64,000 nt of DNA from NCBI GenBank assembly GCA_947683425.1, contig CANTUQ010000076.1:372001-436000 (forward strand). The letters run 5' to 3'. Under the pieces are notes generated by a model. It did not search any database and was not told where the DNA came from. It saw only the letters and a list, made by a program, of their open reading frames with translations. The DNA is from Excoecaria cochinchinensis. Its lineage: Eukaryota > Streptophyta > Magnoliopsida > Malpighiales > Euphorbiaceae. Of this stretch, positions 35,282 through 47,230 are shown one piece after another (the first letter of the stretch is position 1; every line of letters starts with the position of its first letter). Both the position numbers and the translations under genes were made by a program.

Positions 35282-37001
35282 TAAGACATTGGTCCTATTT
35301 TATTAAGGAAAATCTTATTTTATTGTACAAAAATCTTTTTGGCGACTTTTACATTAATGAGCATAAAATCAACTTTATTATAAGTGAAGTTCAAGTAATA
35401 ATCAAAATTAAACTAAGGGAATAACAAATAATGGAGAAAAAGGTAATGAAGGGATGAATCAAACCAAGGGCCAATCCTTTAGCTTCCTAATCTCTGCCCA
35501 TAAGCAACGCTCAATTAAAGGAAACATTATATGTCAAATAAAGAAAAAAGTAACAAGTTAGAAAAATAAATAAAACAAATAATCATAATAATGGAATTAA
35601 AATAGGCAGACAGAATATCAATATGGTAAAATAACATTAGAATAACACATAAAAATTAACATGCAAAAATAATATGAAAAGAAGTAACAAAAGAGATCAA
35701 AACAAACAAAAAGTAAAGGGAAAAGAAACATGGACGGCCTAAAAGAAGATGGACGGCCGTCGAAAGAGGCGGCTGACGGGAGGAAGGGAAGCCCACGATG
35801 ACTTGTCCCTTGCTCGAGCGACGGGCATCGATTAGGCCTTCTTCCCGTCGGTCGACTCCAGGATATAAAAAAATGATTAAAACTCCATTGTTGCTTATCC
35901 AAGCTTTAATTCATGCATTTTTTTCACATACTCTTATCCCATTTTCACAGAATCATATTAAAATCAATTTATCGCCAAGATTTATCATACAAAAAATAAA
36001 AATAGTACAAATCAATAAAATCACATTTCATGCCATAATCTTGAATCAATGCAAAAGCTGGACTTTAAACCCAGAATGTTTACCCTCAGTATATTGATCT
36101 CTAAAGGGTAATGAAACAATAGGTCTCTTCCATGAATTTCACAAAATTTGTTGAAAATGAAGTGATGGTTTTCACTTTCTCTTTCTAAACTTCTCTCTAA
36201 AATTCTTTTTGAAAAATAATGTAAATTTGAGAGAACAAACCAAGAAAAGCAAATCGATTTCTCTTTCACAATCAGACTCTTCAATTTTTAAATAAAGAAT
36301 GTGAAAGAAAACAAATTCGAAAGGAATTTTGCTCTTTAAAATTTATTCACCTAAAAATCCTCCCCCTTTCCTCTTTGAACTTCTCTATTTATAGGCTTTT
36401 AAATCCTTGAATTTTTGGATTTTGGATTGATTTCAGGAATGAAATCAGGCATTTTTTTATCTCAACAACCCTAAAATCCATCAATGACATTCCAAAAAAT
36501 TAGCACTTTGATTCCCAAAAATAATTCAAGATTTCTCGCTAAAGGAAATCTAGAAATTCGCTATCAACTCACGACCGAAGGGGGCCCTCGCTCGAGGGAT
36601 GGACGTCGATTGCGGAGGCGATACGAATTCCCGTCTTGCCCCTCAATAGTCCATCCCTATGGGGATGGGCATCCTATCGCGTAACGAACAGGAGTCCGTC
36701 GCTCAACAGGCCCCCCTCTGGCATGTGAAGCATCCACGAGAAGATAAGCACAACAAGTGCTCGACTGACGGGCATCCCTCGTGAGAGACGAGCATCGATC
36801 ACCAAAAAATCAGATTATTGCTATTGAAAACCTTTTTTAAGTCCAATGAAAACACAAAAGGATATTGGTCAAAGATAACTTCAAAACTTTGCAAAATTCA
36901 ACAACAAAAACCAGCAATTTCAGTTCTCTACCTGTAAAACAGGTATCTGTATCCTCATCGGGTAACTCTGATATTTGTTATCTCAGGACCCCATCTCTAC
37001 A
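35282..37001 (-). mobile_element. Tat-type LTR N, 5' segment
   Basis: The minus strand starts TGTAGAGATGGGGTCCTGAGA at 37001, matching the start of LTR M (TGTAGACACGAGTCCTGAGA). It carries a cccgtcgctc-type cluster (about 36575-36800), a TATA box near 36390, and a second cluster at about 35740-35865. L interrupts it at 35281. The region is otherwise non-coding. Confidence 0.83.
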
Positions 37002-37500
37002 CACACCCATGCACGTAAGCATGATGGTGTGACATTCGTCAACCGTTGATGTCAACAAATCCATGTACGTTTAAATTACATTTCAATAATATTTTTATTT
37101 ATCATGTTAGTTAAAATTTATCAGTATTTAATTTATATAATTTGTTTTATGACAGAAGCAAATACAAGAGACTCTTCAACAGCAAATACAGAATTCTGAA
37201 AATGTTGATGAGAGTCAAACCTTCTACGTGGCATTTGGTGCTAGGGACCGCCGTGGATAGATTTTTGGCTCAGTTACTTTTGCTAACACTTGCTACTCGC
37301 AATCCTCGACATCTAGTACAGCTGCCTCTAGTAGGGCATCCGCACAATATGAGAGGGTACTTCAACTTGAAAATACAATACAAATGTTGATGGATCACAT
37401 AACTCGTCTGTAACATCAAATGGATGAGATGCAAGCAAGAGGCAGCAGTTCATCCCAGCAGACTGATTGTCCACCTTTGCCAACGGCTTAGTTAGAGATT
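37002..37500 (+). pseudogene. CACTA element U: C-terminal piece of a transposon-associated protein
   Basis: A frame with stops reads F-Y-V-A-F-G-A-R-D-R-R-G near 37222-37258 and then a coiled-coil-like Q-Y-E-R-V-L-Q-L-E-N-T-I-Q-M-L-M tail ending in a stop near 37490. This resembles the C-terminus of the plant Transposase_24 / TNP1-type proteins in CACTA elements, as I recall them. LTR N truncates it on the left. Only the last 110 or so codons remain. Confidence 0.65.
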
Positions 37501-37717
37501 TTTTAATAATTTAGTATTTACAATTATTTAAGTTTATTATACATTAATACATTTTAACCTGAATAATTTGCTATAATTAATATATTTTCAGTTATATATT
37601 TTATTTGTCAATTATTAATTTTTTTATTTATTAACATTGATGATTTTATCATTAAAATATTAAATTTTTAAAAAATTATCATTAAAATTTTAATAAAAAA
37701 ATAAATTTACTAAATTT
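37501..37717. other. AT-rich non-coding stretch of CACTA U
   Basis: I see no coding or structured signal here beyond AT-rich sequence between the protein end and the subterminal repeats. Confidence 0.5.
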
Positions 37718-38085
37718 CTCGACGGTATGCTATTTTACGTCGTTAAAAGTATGGATGGAATCCTTTTTCCATCGGTACCTTTACCGACGAAATATAGTAT
37801 TCCATCGGTACCTTTACTAACGGATTTTTAATTTCCATCGGTAAAGGTACTGACAGAATATAGTATTATGTCGGTACATTTGCTGACGAATTTTAAATTT
37901 TGGTCAGTAAAAGTACCGACAGAATGATGTTTTTTATCTGTACCTTTAACGGTGAAAAAAAATAAATCCTTTAGGTACTTTTAACGACAGAAAAATTTTT
38001 TGCCGTTGTTTTTGTTGATAGAAAGTAAAAATCCATCAGCAAAGTTGCCGAAAATAGTTTTCACCATGGAATTGTCCGTTGGTAA
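37718..38085. repeat. Subterminal repeats of CACTA U
   Basis: Words such as ccatcggtacctttaccgac recur with their inverse about eight times. They are unlike the V repeats, so U is a different CACTA family. The terminal TIR is cut off by P at 38086. Confidence 0.82.
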
Positions 38086-39039
38086 TGTAATGGCCCAAAT
38101 TTGCCACAGATGGCATATAATGGCTTGAATACTAGTATAATATCGATCAGCGAATTCTGAAAAGTGTATAGTATGGTTTGGGTGTGAAAATACCTATAAT
38201 TAGGCCTTGAAATTCAGTGGAGTTATAAGGTTAAACGTGCTCGGGCCAGGGAAGCCTAAGGATGGGTGACCTCCAAGAAACCTGGTAGAGAAAAATATTT
38301 TATTGGACCATTGGAATATACAAGTTATAAGGAGTCTGGTAATATAATTTGGAGTAAAAATGAGGTCAGATAAGTCCCTAAAAGTCAAAAAGAAGAAAAG
38401 CCTCTAATTCGATTCAAATAGTAATTAGTTTGACCAAAATTTGACCGAGATTTTAAAAATAGTAAATGACATCTGAAAATTTAGTTGAAGGCCTAGATAG
38501 ACTTAGAATAGTGTGTAGAATAGTTTGGTAGTGAAAAATAATTTTTATGGTGACACTAAAAAATGGATGAATCGAACCATTTTAATTGAACTGAACTGGA
38601 AATGGACCCTGCTTAAGATGGAATCAAGGTCAAATGAGCTATTAAGGGCAAAATCGAAGTTAAGAATGAAAAGTGAACCGACCTGGTTCAAGCAGTGAAT
38701 CGAACAGGTCGGATCGGTTTGACCACAATTGGCCGGTTTGACCAACAGTTGACCGAGCTCTAAATGGTGTTAAACATCCCTGAAAAATTATCTGAAAGCA
38801 TAGATTTGCTTAAAATATTGGGGAGAATTAAATGGTAATCAAAAATAAATTTTACTGTGAGACAGAAAATTAAGTTATCGAATTGGTAAGAAATTACTGA
38901 ACCGGGAAATGGTCTCCGATTAAGCAAAAATTTGACATGAAGGCTAAGATATATATTTTAAGAATTATGGAACTGATTTTGGGAATAATTGAGCTTGGAA
39001 TGTGAGAGAAATAATTTTGGATTAGAAAATGGGCTTATT
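38086..39039 (+). mobile_element. LTR-like element P, 5' segment
   Basis: It starts TGTAATGGCCCAAATTTGC at the CACTA subterminal boundary, a start like LTRs A and J. The body is non-coding with ttgaccgagat repeats. LTR Q interrupts it. It lacks clear copies of the conserved hairpin domain, so the LTR call rests mainly on the terminus and on position. Confidence 0.5.
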
Positions 39040-39633
39040 TGTAATGACCCGGAATTCACGCTAGTAGTATTGAGTGTGATTAGGGTAATTAAGTGAGTTT
39101 AATTTAGGATTTATAATTTTAGGACTAAATTATAAATGCGAATTAAGGACTTAATTGCATAAAATAAAATAGTTTAGGGACTAAAGAGTAATTTTGCATG
39201 ATTAGTGTTAAGTGGAAGTTAATTAAGTTAAGTTAGGTTAATTAGTTTTAATTGAAGGTTACTGAAAACCATGTGTCAAGCTTGACTTGTGACATCTAGC
39301 AATTGCATGCATATATATATGTTTAAAGAGGCAAAACTTGTCTTTTGCTCTTCAAGTGGGTCGGCCAACTAAGGTGAAAACTGCATATTGTTCCCTCTCG
39401 GACAACCAAGGTGGAAACTACATATCGTTCCCTCTTTCTTTTCATCTCACTTCTTCACACCAATCTTTCATCTTTAGAGTTAGCTAGATTGGCTTCAAGA
39501 GGGCTTATTCGATTGTTAAGCTACATCGAGTTTTAAAGGTAAGATTGAGTTTGGTTTCCTTCTCCTTTAGATATGGATTTCAGTTCATGGCTCTAATTTC
39601 GTTTTGCATGTGTGTGTATTGTTGGTTTGAAAG

Positions 39634-39713
39634 TTGGAGAATCAAGTAGGAAAGCATTGGGTAAAGAGAAGGCTACTTGATTTGGTGAAGATTGAAGGAG
39701 TTAGCTTCTAAAG
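39634..39713 (+). other. Candidate LTR mini-exon, LTR Q
   Basis: Acceptor tttgaaag precedes it and AAG/GTTTTG ends it (80 nt). The shared phase reads G-E-S-S-R-K-A-L-G-K-E-K-A-T with a TGA stop at 39678. Confidence 0.55.
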
Positions 39714-40064
39714 GTTTTGGATTTTCTTTTAACTCTTTATTAGATATATGGTTAGTTAGTTGGGTGATTTATGGGTTTAAAGGGTTCAATAACTCTTTTA
39801 TTGGTAAATTATGTTTGAGATGGTATGGTTGTGTTGATGAAGTTTTGTAATGAATTGAAGTCATACCATGTTATGATTGTTTGTATGTTGGTTATGTTAG
39901 TTTTAATAAATGCCATTAGAAAATTGCATGTAGGTGTTTATTTGGTTGAAAACCCTTGTTGGTTAAGTGGTGTCTTTATTGGTTTGAAAGTCATACCTAT
40001 TGAGATAGGAAAGTGCCTAAGAGAGATAAGCGTGGTTGGAGATTGAATGTGTAATTCAGGCTAT

Positions 40065-40222
40065 GGTCGCGAGCGCGACAGAGGGCTCCGTAGCGTAGAG
40101 TTTGCTTAATAGTGTTCTGTTACGAGCGCAACAAAAGCATTTGTTATGTTCTATTGCATTTGTGACTTGTGCCATGAGTATGACAGAAGGCTTTGTCAAG
40201 CTCTGTCGCGAGTGTGGCAGTG
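40065..40222 (+). repeat. Palindrome region, LTR Q
   Basis: gtcgcgagcgcgac and eroded copies (gttacgagcgcaac, gtcgcgagtgtggc) recur three to four times, the same word as in LTR H. Confidence 0.8.
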
Positions 40223-40366
40223 TCCAAGTGACAAATACTTGTTAATTGGTTCTATTTAGTGTGAATTATGGTATTTGGCCTATAAATATCTTTACACATG
40301 GTAATGATAAGTGTAGTTGTTCATATGAATATTAAGTGGATTAACTGTTTAGCCTGTAATCTAGTC

Positions 40367-40556
40367 ATAGATAGGTAGGCATGCCTATAAGGGTTAGCGT
40401 CCGCAGCTGCCAGTGTTGGTACCCGTTTGGTATCCAGTGTCAATACCGTTTGGTATTTAGTGATTTGAGATTTGCATATCTCCAGTGATAATATTATTTT
40501 TCCCCAGTATTTAGTGATCAGTACCTGAGTGGTATCCAGTGTTCCCGTTATCCACT
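40367..40556 (+). other. Hairpin-cluster domain, LTR Q
   Basis: It opens with tagataggtaggcatgccta and closes with cgttatccac, with repeated ggtatccagtg / taccgtttggta words between. Confidence 0.6.
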
Positions 40557-40800
40557 GTTGTATTGATTCAGGCTATACTAAAATTATTATTTCATTGATT
40601 GTTTATAATTCCATATTATATGTAATATTTGTCATGATATAGTAACAATTCAGAGTGTATTGCATTGATAACATGTAGTGGTGATAATGACGTGAAGAAT
40701 GTATTATTGAATATTTGACTTATTATTTATTTATAGCATGTTATATTATTATATGTTAATTTGTGATTTCCTATAGTAGACCTTGTTCTATTTGTATCCG

Positions 40801-40842
40801 CACTGAGCCATAGCTCAGCACAGGTGTTTGTCTCCCGTATAG
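40801..40842 (+). other. Double hairpin, LTR Q
   Basis: It reads actgagccatagctcagc then gcacaggtgtttgtctcccgt. The first stem GAGC/GCTC differs from H by paired changes. Confidence 0.72.
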
Positions 40843-41173
40843 GTTTATAGCTTGGAAGCTCAAGTTTTTGAAGGAACATCTGCTGGCCACTAGGAGAAGT
40901 CTTCAAGTCTTCTAGTTAGGTTTAATCTTTTGTAGTGTATAGATAATGTTCCATTTTTATTTGTACATCAAGAATATGTAAATGTATATTATAAATTTTG
41001 TACTTATTAAATGTAAACTTTAATTAGCTAATATTAATGAAAAATTTTTACATGTGTTGTTTTTAAGTTCACCTTATATTAGCTTGAATAATTATTGTTA
41101 ATATGTTATGAAAGAGTAAGCGTCTGTAGCACTCCTATATCCTCCATAAGTGTATTTAGTGTGTTACATTATT

Positions 41174-42460
41174 AACCTAAATGGGCTTTTGGGTTGGCCC
41201 AATTGGTTAAACCAAGCCCAAGCCCAATCAAGACCCATATATAAGGCTAAAATATCTTCCATTTTCCAGATTTCTCTTCAGCCTTCTCCTCCTTCTCCTT
41301 GGCCGAATGGTGTTCTTCTTCCTTTTCTTGAATTTTCATCATTCTGCTTTCATGTTCTAACCAAATCCGACATTTCCAAGTAAAATCCAGCCTCTCTTTT
41401 CAATGATAGTAACCTCTAAGGTTCATTTGATGTAAAAGAAGTGGGAAAAAGTAAGTGGAGAAGGTTATGACCTAAAATTGAGGTATGTAAAGTTTATGTT
41501 TTTAAGTTCGTTTAAAGGTTCAAATAGGTATTTTAGGATGTTTAGAGCATGTTTATGTGATTATCTTGCAAAAAGGAAGCAAGATTTTGAGTAGATCTTG
41601 ATGAATATATTCGGCCACTTTAGGGTTTTAATGGAGAGAAAGGATTTTCAAGCAGCAAAGGCATGAAAGCATGTTTAAGATGTGGAGAACAAGAAAATAA
41701 GATTAGTGGATACAATATCCTCATTTTTCCATGTTAAAAGTATGATTTATAGTTATGTTTAAATATAAAGTATGTGAAATAGTGTGTGTTTAATTGAATC
41801 AAACCATATAGTCATATTTAGGAAGGTTAAAAAATGAGATTTTAAAAGATTAAAATGAAAAGAAATAAACTTTATACCATGGACAACATGTAGGCCTAAT
41901 AGTATGTATAGGTATACATAAGTGTACTTGAGATCTAATGTCATATAATTGTGTATTTGGACATATTAAAATGTAATCGAGTTAATGAAGTAATAAATGA
42001 ATGGAAAACAAAGTAGAGGAGAAAAATAGAGGCTTGGCCGAATGGTTATTTAAAGAATACTAAGGTATATTTTATGGTTTAATGTAAATAAATGGTATAA
42101 AAATGTTAATTAAGATATAAACTAATTAATGAAAATGGAGTGAAGAATAAATTTAGAAGGTGATTTGGTTATGTTAGCCGAATGGTAAACTTGGGTGAAT
42201 TAATGTATATTTTGATTATATATTAAGTATAAAGGCATAAAATGAATATATGATGGAAATTGAATGTATATTAATGATTTGGGAATAATTGGAATTAAAT
42301 CGAATATTTTCTAATTGATGATTATATTCTGTTTATAATGAAAAGTATATAATGAGTTATGTTTAATTCATGTCATGGCATGATTGATACTAAAATGGAA
42401 TGATTAAGTGATTTACAAATGATTTGATGGTAAAAAAATGGAATGGTATGGTTATGTTCC
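41174..42460 (+). mobile_element. LTR-like element P, 3' segment
   Basis: After Q the host sequence continues with tatataagg near 41241, pyrimidine-rich leader to about 41345, a possible V-K-E-V-G-K-S-K frame near 41430, then about 950 bp of AT-rich non-coding sequence to the R insertion (gttcc/TGTAAC at 42460). No gene is visible. Confidence 0.45.
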
Positions 42461-42786
42461 TGTAACACTCTTATCACATCCATACAATACATATACTACA
42501 ATACTCATTCAACAGCAGTAAATTTTTTTTTTTCATTCATCCTATATTTTCCATGTTACTAACTATTCACATTCAAAGCAATTCAAACATTACAATTATC
42601 ATGTTACGTCATTCAATAATCCTCTATAACAGTCCTCAAGTCATTAATACACAATACAAGAATCAAATCTAAACTGTTACAAATACATGCCACTAACAAT
42701 AACCACATACTCTTCTTAGCTTCAAGCCGGAGGTCTGATCGGATCCCAATGCTAACAGCACGCCTGCTCCTCAAATGTCTTCCTCG

Positions 42787-42842
42787 ATACCTGTACGCAG
42801 TCAAGTAAATTATGTGCTGAGCATTAAAAATGCCCAGTAGTG
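42787..42842 (-). other. Double hairpin, LTR R
   Basis: The minus strand reads ctgggcatttttaatgctcag then gcacataatttacttgactgc...acaggt. The first stem GGGCATT/AATGCTC is kept with a longer arm; the second is decayed. Confidence 0.6.
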
Positions 42843-42989
42843 ATTACGAATCTAAAGATTTCTAATTCTAACCTAGGCACATACATACACGCATACACTT
42901 TTGGTCTTCACTTCTAGGCTTAACAGTGTCATAACACTATCTAGTCCTTCATCTATCATCAATTTCTTAATTTACTATTCCTGTGACTT

Positions 42990-44270
42990 AATTAAAATTT
43001 TACTCTATTTCTTACTTTACATTCTTAACTGATGACCTTACTCACAAACCATCTACTTTGGCCTTTTTAATTTATTCTTTAACTTATTACTATTTTAACC
43101 CTTAACTTTAATATTGTTCACTAATCCTCTCATTCAACCTCTCTGCTTTTCATTTATGTTGTCTTCTCATTTCTTATAACTAATCAATCCTATCACTTCA
43201 TTTATTTTCTTAAAATCATTCCATTCACTTCATTTCACTTCGTATACTTCAATATTGCATTGTACCTTAACTAAATTCTCCATTCCACTTAAAACACTCA
43301 TTAAACTTTGGCCAGTGTCATTTATATTTATCAGTCCTTACTAAGCCATTTTTCTCAGTTAGTTCACTTACTCACTCATGTGGTTATTTTCATTTATTAA
43401 TCCTATTATTTAACTTAATTACTCATTTTTTTACTTTATTTACAATTTTGCCCTCTATTGGTCACTCACCTACAATTATGGCATTAACTTTATTTATTTC
43501 ATTCTTATTCATTTGATCCATCATTTCATTTCTCATTCCATTCGATTAAACACCATCACCATTTCTTGTACATTTCTCTACATTAGACATGTCAATTTAT
43601 GTTTTAGTCCCTGTTTTATCAATTTCAGGACAAATTACATTTTTGTCCTTCTTTAGACTTTAATTACAGAATTGCCATTAGTTAACTTAGTTTTCACATT
43701 TAATTCACTCTTTGGCTTATAAATTACATATTGGTCCTTACATTGTAATTTTTACGTCAAATTACATTTTAGTCCTGGCATTCTTTTCATAATTGTCACT
43801 TTAGTTTCACTTTTCTTTTACATATGACTTGTTGACTTACTTTTACACCCAATTATAGTTTTACCCCTAAACCTATATCAAATTACAATATGCTCCTCCA
43901 ATTAACTTTTACTTACAATTTTTCAATTTATTAACTATATTTATACATTTATCCACTTCTTTACTCGTAATTTACCAATCAGTCTCACGACTAATTATTT
44001 TTGCGATAAATTACGCTTTAGTCCTTGAACTTTTTATTTTCTTTCATTTGAGTACTTTCTTACTCAAATTATCATTTTCATTTCAATTATTACATTTTCA
44101 AGTCATTTCACTAATATCACCCGCTTAACTCATTATTTGGGTAAATTACCTTTTCTACTCTAAACTTTTCATTTCTTTTCAATTAAGTCCTTTTTCATTC
44201 AAACACTCATTTTTTATTTTGCTTTTTACAATTTTCATATCACTTTTACAATTATGCCCCTAGTACAAAT
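42990..44270 (-). repeat. Degenerate repeats in LTR R
   Basis: Blocks of the form aattacattttagtccc recur at least eight times (for example near 43590, 43740, 43770, 44010, 44150), 40-150 bp apart. On the minus strand they read gggactaaaatgtaatt, a word also present singly in LTR Q near 39120-39200. Confidence 0.6.
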
Positions 44271-45215
44271 CCCGGTAGAAAAATCTGCAGACTGGATATA
44301 CGGAACGTGAACCCAAAGGTCCACAATAGTACAGTAGGGAATGATCCCAAAGGACTATTCAGACAGTATTACAAAATAATATAGTACAATAAGCATAGAA
44401 TGCAAACATATCTATGCACTATAGGAGACCATCGCGAATCTGCCATAGTAAAGCAAGTCATCATGACTTCCACTGCAGTATCAGTAAAGTGTCCCTATGG
44501 TTAGCCACACATATCCTGAACTAGATCAGATTGCCAGACACACTAAGAATAATTACTTTCTTAATAGACTTTTAAATCCACTTGTCATATCCCGTTTGCC
44601 CCCTAGTCGAATGAGCCAATTGTGTGTGTGTATAATTGCATGAGTTGGCATCATGTAAGGGTATTCTGGTAATTAAGCATGTTTTGTGGGTTTGTTCATG
44701 CGTGGGAATGCATATAGAAATATTGTGTGCATTTTGAAATTATAATCATTTGCATGTGAGTACACCATAGTAGGACATATTATTTAGGTGTCTCATTGTG
44801 TGTGTGTTGTGCATACAATTGTAGGGTATGTTGTAGTTGAGAGAGTCTAGTGTGTGTGTGTGACATAAGCATCTGTGGTGTGAGTGACCAAATCCCTTCA
44901 CTAGTGGATTGACACATGTCTTAGGTTAAGAAAAGAAAAAGGAAAAGAAAAGAAAGGGGAAATCAGATTTTCTTCACTTGTTTCCCATTCATCACCGTCC
45001 CCTCCCTCTTCTCTTCTTCTTCTTCTTCTTCTCTTTTGAGCCTTAGTGAGATTCAAGGGTTGCTAGTGGGGTTTTGATCATCTCTTAGTGTTTATTGGTA
45101 AGTCTTATGCATTCATTTTGCTTTTGTACAATTCTTCATCTCCTTCCCTTGCATTTTCTATTTTGGGTTTTTAAGTTAGGGTTTGAGTTGGTGTATTTTG
45201 TGCTTTGTTGCTTAG

Positions 45216-45293
45216 TTGATCCTCCAAGAGATCCTAAAGGCAAGGAGGTCGCTGGATCTAGTGGAACTAAACACTAGGAGCTAAGGATTTGAG
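45216..45293 (+). other. Candidate LTR mini-exon, element S (78 nt)
   Basis: It lies between acceptor ttgcttag and GAG/GTTTGG. The shared phase reads D-P-P-R-D-P-K-G-K-E-V-A-G-S-S-G-T-K-H and stops at TAG 45275. Length and codon count match H exactly. Confidence 0.6.
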
Positions 45294-45687
45294 GTTTGGG
45301 AATTTCTAATTTGAATGTGTGTGTATGATTATCTATTCTTGAGAAATTCTGGAAATTTGTGATGGATATTATGTTATTGTGGTTTATATGCTATGGGATT
45401 AGTATTGGTTGAATGATTGAGCTTAGATTGTGGAGTTTTAAACTCATATTGTGATTTTGGGTAAAATGATGATGAAAAGTGAGGTATGTTAACTTGAGGA
45501 ATTTGATTGTATAGATGATGATATTCTTTGAATTCTTATGTATGATTTGTTAATGGCATGACTCAATGATGTTGTATTTGAGCTTTTACCATTATTGGTG
45601 TGTGAATTTGATGATTGAAGTGAAAGTTTTGGGATTGTTGGCTGGAAAAGACCTGGAAATCGCACTGAGAGATCGCATCTGGGCATG

Positions 45688-46015
45688 GGTCACGGTGGCA
45701 AACAATTTGGTCACCACCGTGAGCCACGAACCAGATGCATTCTGCTGTGAAGCTTGGTATGTCACGGTGGCAACCAATCTGGTTACCACCGTGAGGTATC
45801 CAAACCTTGGTTTCTGCCTGGGCAGTGGGTATGTCACGGTGGCAACCCATTTCGTTACCACCGTGAGATACCCAAGTTTTCGATTTTGTTTGGTTGCTTT
45901 GGTATGTCACGGTGACAACCATTCTGGTTACCACCGTGAGGTACCCCAGACTTGCTTTCTGCCAAGGATCCCTGGTATGTCACGGTGGCAACCAATCTGA
46001 TTACCACCGTGACCT
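45688..46015 (+). repeat. Palindrome array, LTR S, five units of 72-73 bp
   Basis: Units start at about 45690, 45762, 45834, 45907 and 45980. Arms are tcacggtggcaacc and ggttaccaccgtga, with spacers that contain ttctgcc. Period and spacer match the A array although the arms differ. Confidence 0.93.
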
Positions 46016-46212
46016 ACCCTGTTTTTGCAATAAAACCCTTTTAGTTCCGCATGTTTTGGGGATGTTAACTTATGGATTTTAGTATGCAATACTATGTATT
46101 TTGAACTATAATTATGTGTGTTATGATCATCATAGAATGTGAATTCTTCGCTTTTCATAATTTTTAACTATGGCCATTTCTGTATAATTCTCCGCCTGCC
46201 AGAGTCAGTCTA

Positions 46213-46455
46213 GTGGATAGTTAGGCATGCCTAATAGAGTCTTTGCTGCAGCTTCTGTTTCGTTTCTGTTTGGACCCCGATCAGGTCCCCGAATGGTTCC
46301 CCGCGAACCCTTGAATGAACGGATCTTGTTTAAGATCCCCTTTGTAATGTTTTGTAAAAGTTAAATGTAAAATGAATTTCCTCGGCTCGTACCCATAAAG
46401 TACTATCGGTATCGGCTCGTACCCGTAAAGTACTGTTCGTATACTCGTTATCCAC
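46213..46455 (+). other. Hairpin-cluster domain, LTR S
   Basis: Outer arms gtggata (46213) and tatccac (46449) pair. Inside, in order, are ggaccccgatcaggtcc, ggttccccgcgaacc, ggatcttgtttaagatcc and two gtaccc...gtac hairpins. The second differs from H (ggatcctcgcgatcc) by compensatory swaps. Confidence 0.8.
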
Positions 46456-46662
46456 TACCTTGAGTCAGCAGGTGTTTTAGTGTTTCAATGCTTAAATTGT
46501 TTGTATGAATTGCTCCATAGGCAAAAACATGTTTTATCCTTATGGATTCAATAATGAAAAGTATAATCTGTTATGAGAATATGATTATTGATATGAACCT
46601 TCTGATGAATGGCTATATGTACTTACGCATGTGAATGGTTGTCTTTATGCTATGTGTGTTTT

Positions 46663-46710
46663 CCCCACTAAGCGTTTTTCGCTTAGCACGGTGTGTTTAC
46701 CCGTGCAGGT
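46663..46710 (+). other. Double hairpin, LTR S
   Basis: It reads actaagcgtttttcgcttag then gcacggtgtgtttacccgtgc. Confidence 0.82.
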
Positions 46711-47114
46711 GCGGAAGGAGTTGCTTTTGGGAGAGTCGTCGCCATCAAAGCCAACACAGCAGGGTCTTAGAGTAGGGCTTATTTTTGTAGCGTTATGATT
46801 CTTTTTGTATAGAACTCTCTTATTTTTGGTTTTGTAACAGCTTCCGCTTATGTATATGTATTTTTGGGGATTGTAATTATCTGTTGTTTCTCTCAGTTGA
46901 TCAGAACAGTAATGTAATGCTTCTATTATATTAATGCATGATCAGCTTTCATGAATGGTTTTGTATAATTTTAAATTACCTGGTATTTTCTTATGTATGT
47001 TTATAGATGAGTGTATGTGTGTTATGTATCTGTGTGGTGGCACCTTTACTCCTACGGCACCCCACTCCTTATCGGATGGGATCGCTTGAGTATGGGTAAG
47101 GGGTGTTACAAGTT

Positions 47115-47127
47115 GTGATATCAGAGC
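47115..47127 (+). other. Primer-binding site of element S (initiator Met tRNA)
   Basis: tgatatcagagcc begins five bases after the LTR end, with one mismatch to tggtatcagagcc. Confidence 0.85.
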
Positions 47128-47230
47128 CCCGGTTTAGGCGTTTCTGGGTGATTGTTTATGTGATGCTATGTGTGCATATGTCTATGTCTAGGGCTGTGTT
47201 GGCTGATGTGGTTGTCCTCTTATTTGTTAG

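Larger units (their letters stand above)
39040..41168 (+). mobile_element. Solo LTR Q (2129 bp)
   Basis: It runs TGTAATGACCCGGAATTC to GTGTGTTACA with an exact duplication ttatt (39035-39039, 41169-41173). It contains a donor AAG/GTAAGA at 39539, a mini-exon (39634-39713), a palindrome region (40065-40222), a hairpin domain (40367-40556) and a double hairpin (40801-40842). Confidence 0.94.
42461..44582 (-). mobile_element. LTR R, interrupted by element S
   Basis: The minus strand ends GATAAGAGTGTTACA at 42461 and carries a recognisable double hairpin (42787-42842), so it is an LTR in minus orientation. The segment 42990-44270 is T/C-rich on the plus strand with degenerate repeats of attacattttagtcc type. 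S is inserted at 44582; the R start lies beyond S, outside the window. Confidence 0.65.
44583..47110 (+). mobile_element. Element S 5' LTR (2528 bp)
   Basis: It runs TGTCATATCCCGTTTGCC to GGGTGTTACA and is followed by the primer site. It contains a donor TTG/GTAAGT at 45098, a mini-exon (45216-45293), palindromes (45688-46015), a hairpin domain (46213-46455) and a double hairpin (46663-46710). The left flank ccact is a candidate target copy; the 3' end of S is outside the window. Confidence 0.93.

Noticed and set aside
37142..37390. 82-codon ATG-initiated frame as a real gene
   Set aside because: The meaningful frame is a different one, matching a CACTA-associated protein tail with stops; this one is a shadow.
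45566..46000. 144-codon open frame with a repeated peptide over the S palindrome array
   Set aside because: The 72-bp period is a multiple of three, so one frame stays open by chance on both strands. No start context, homology or counterpart in other families.
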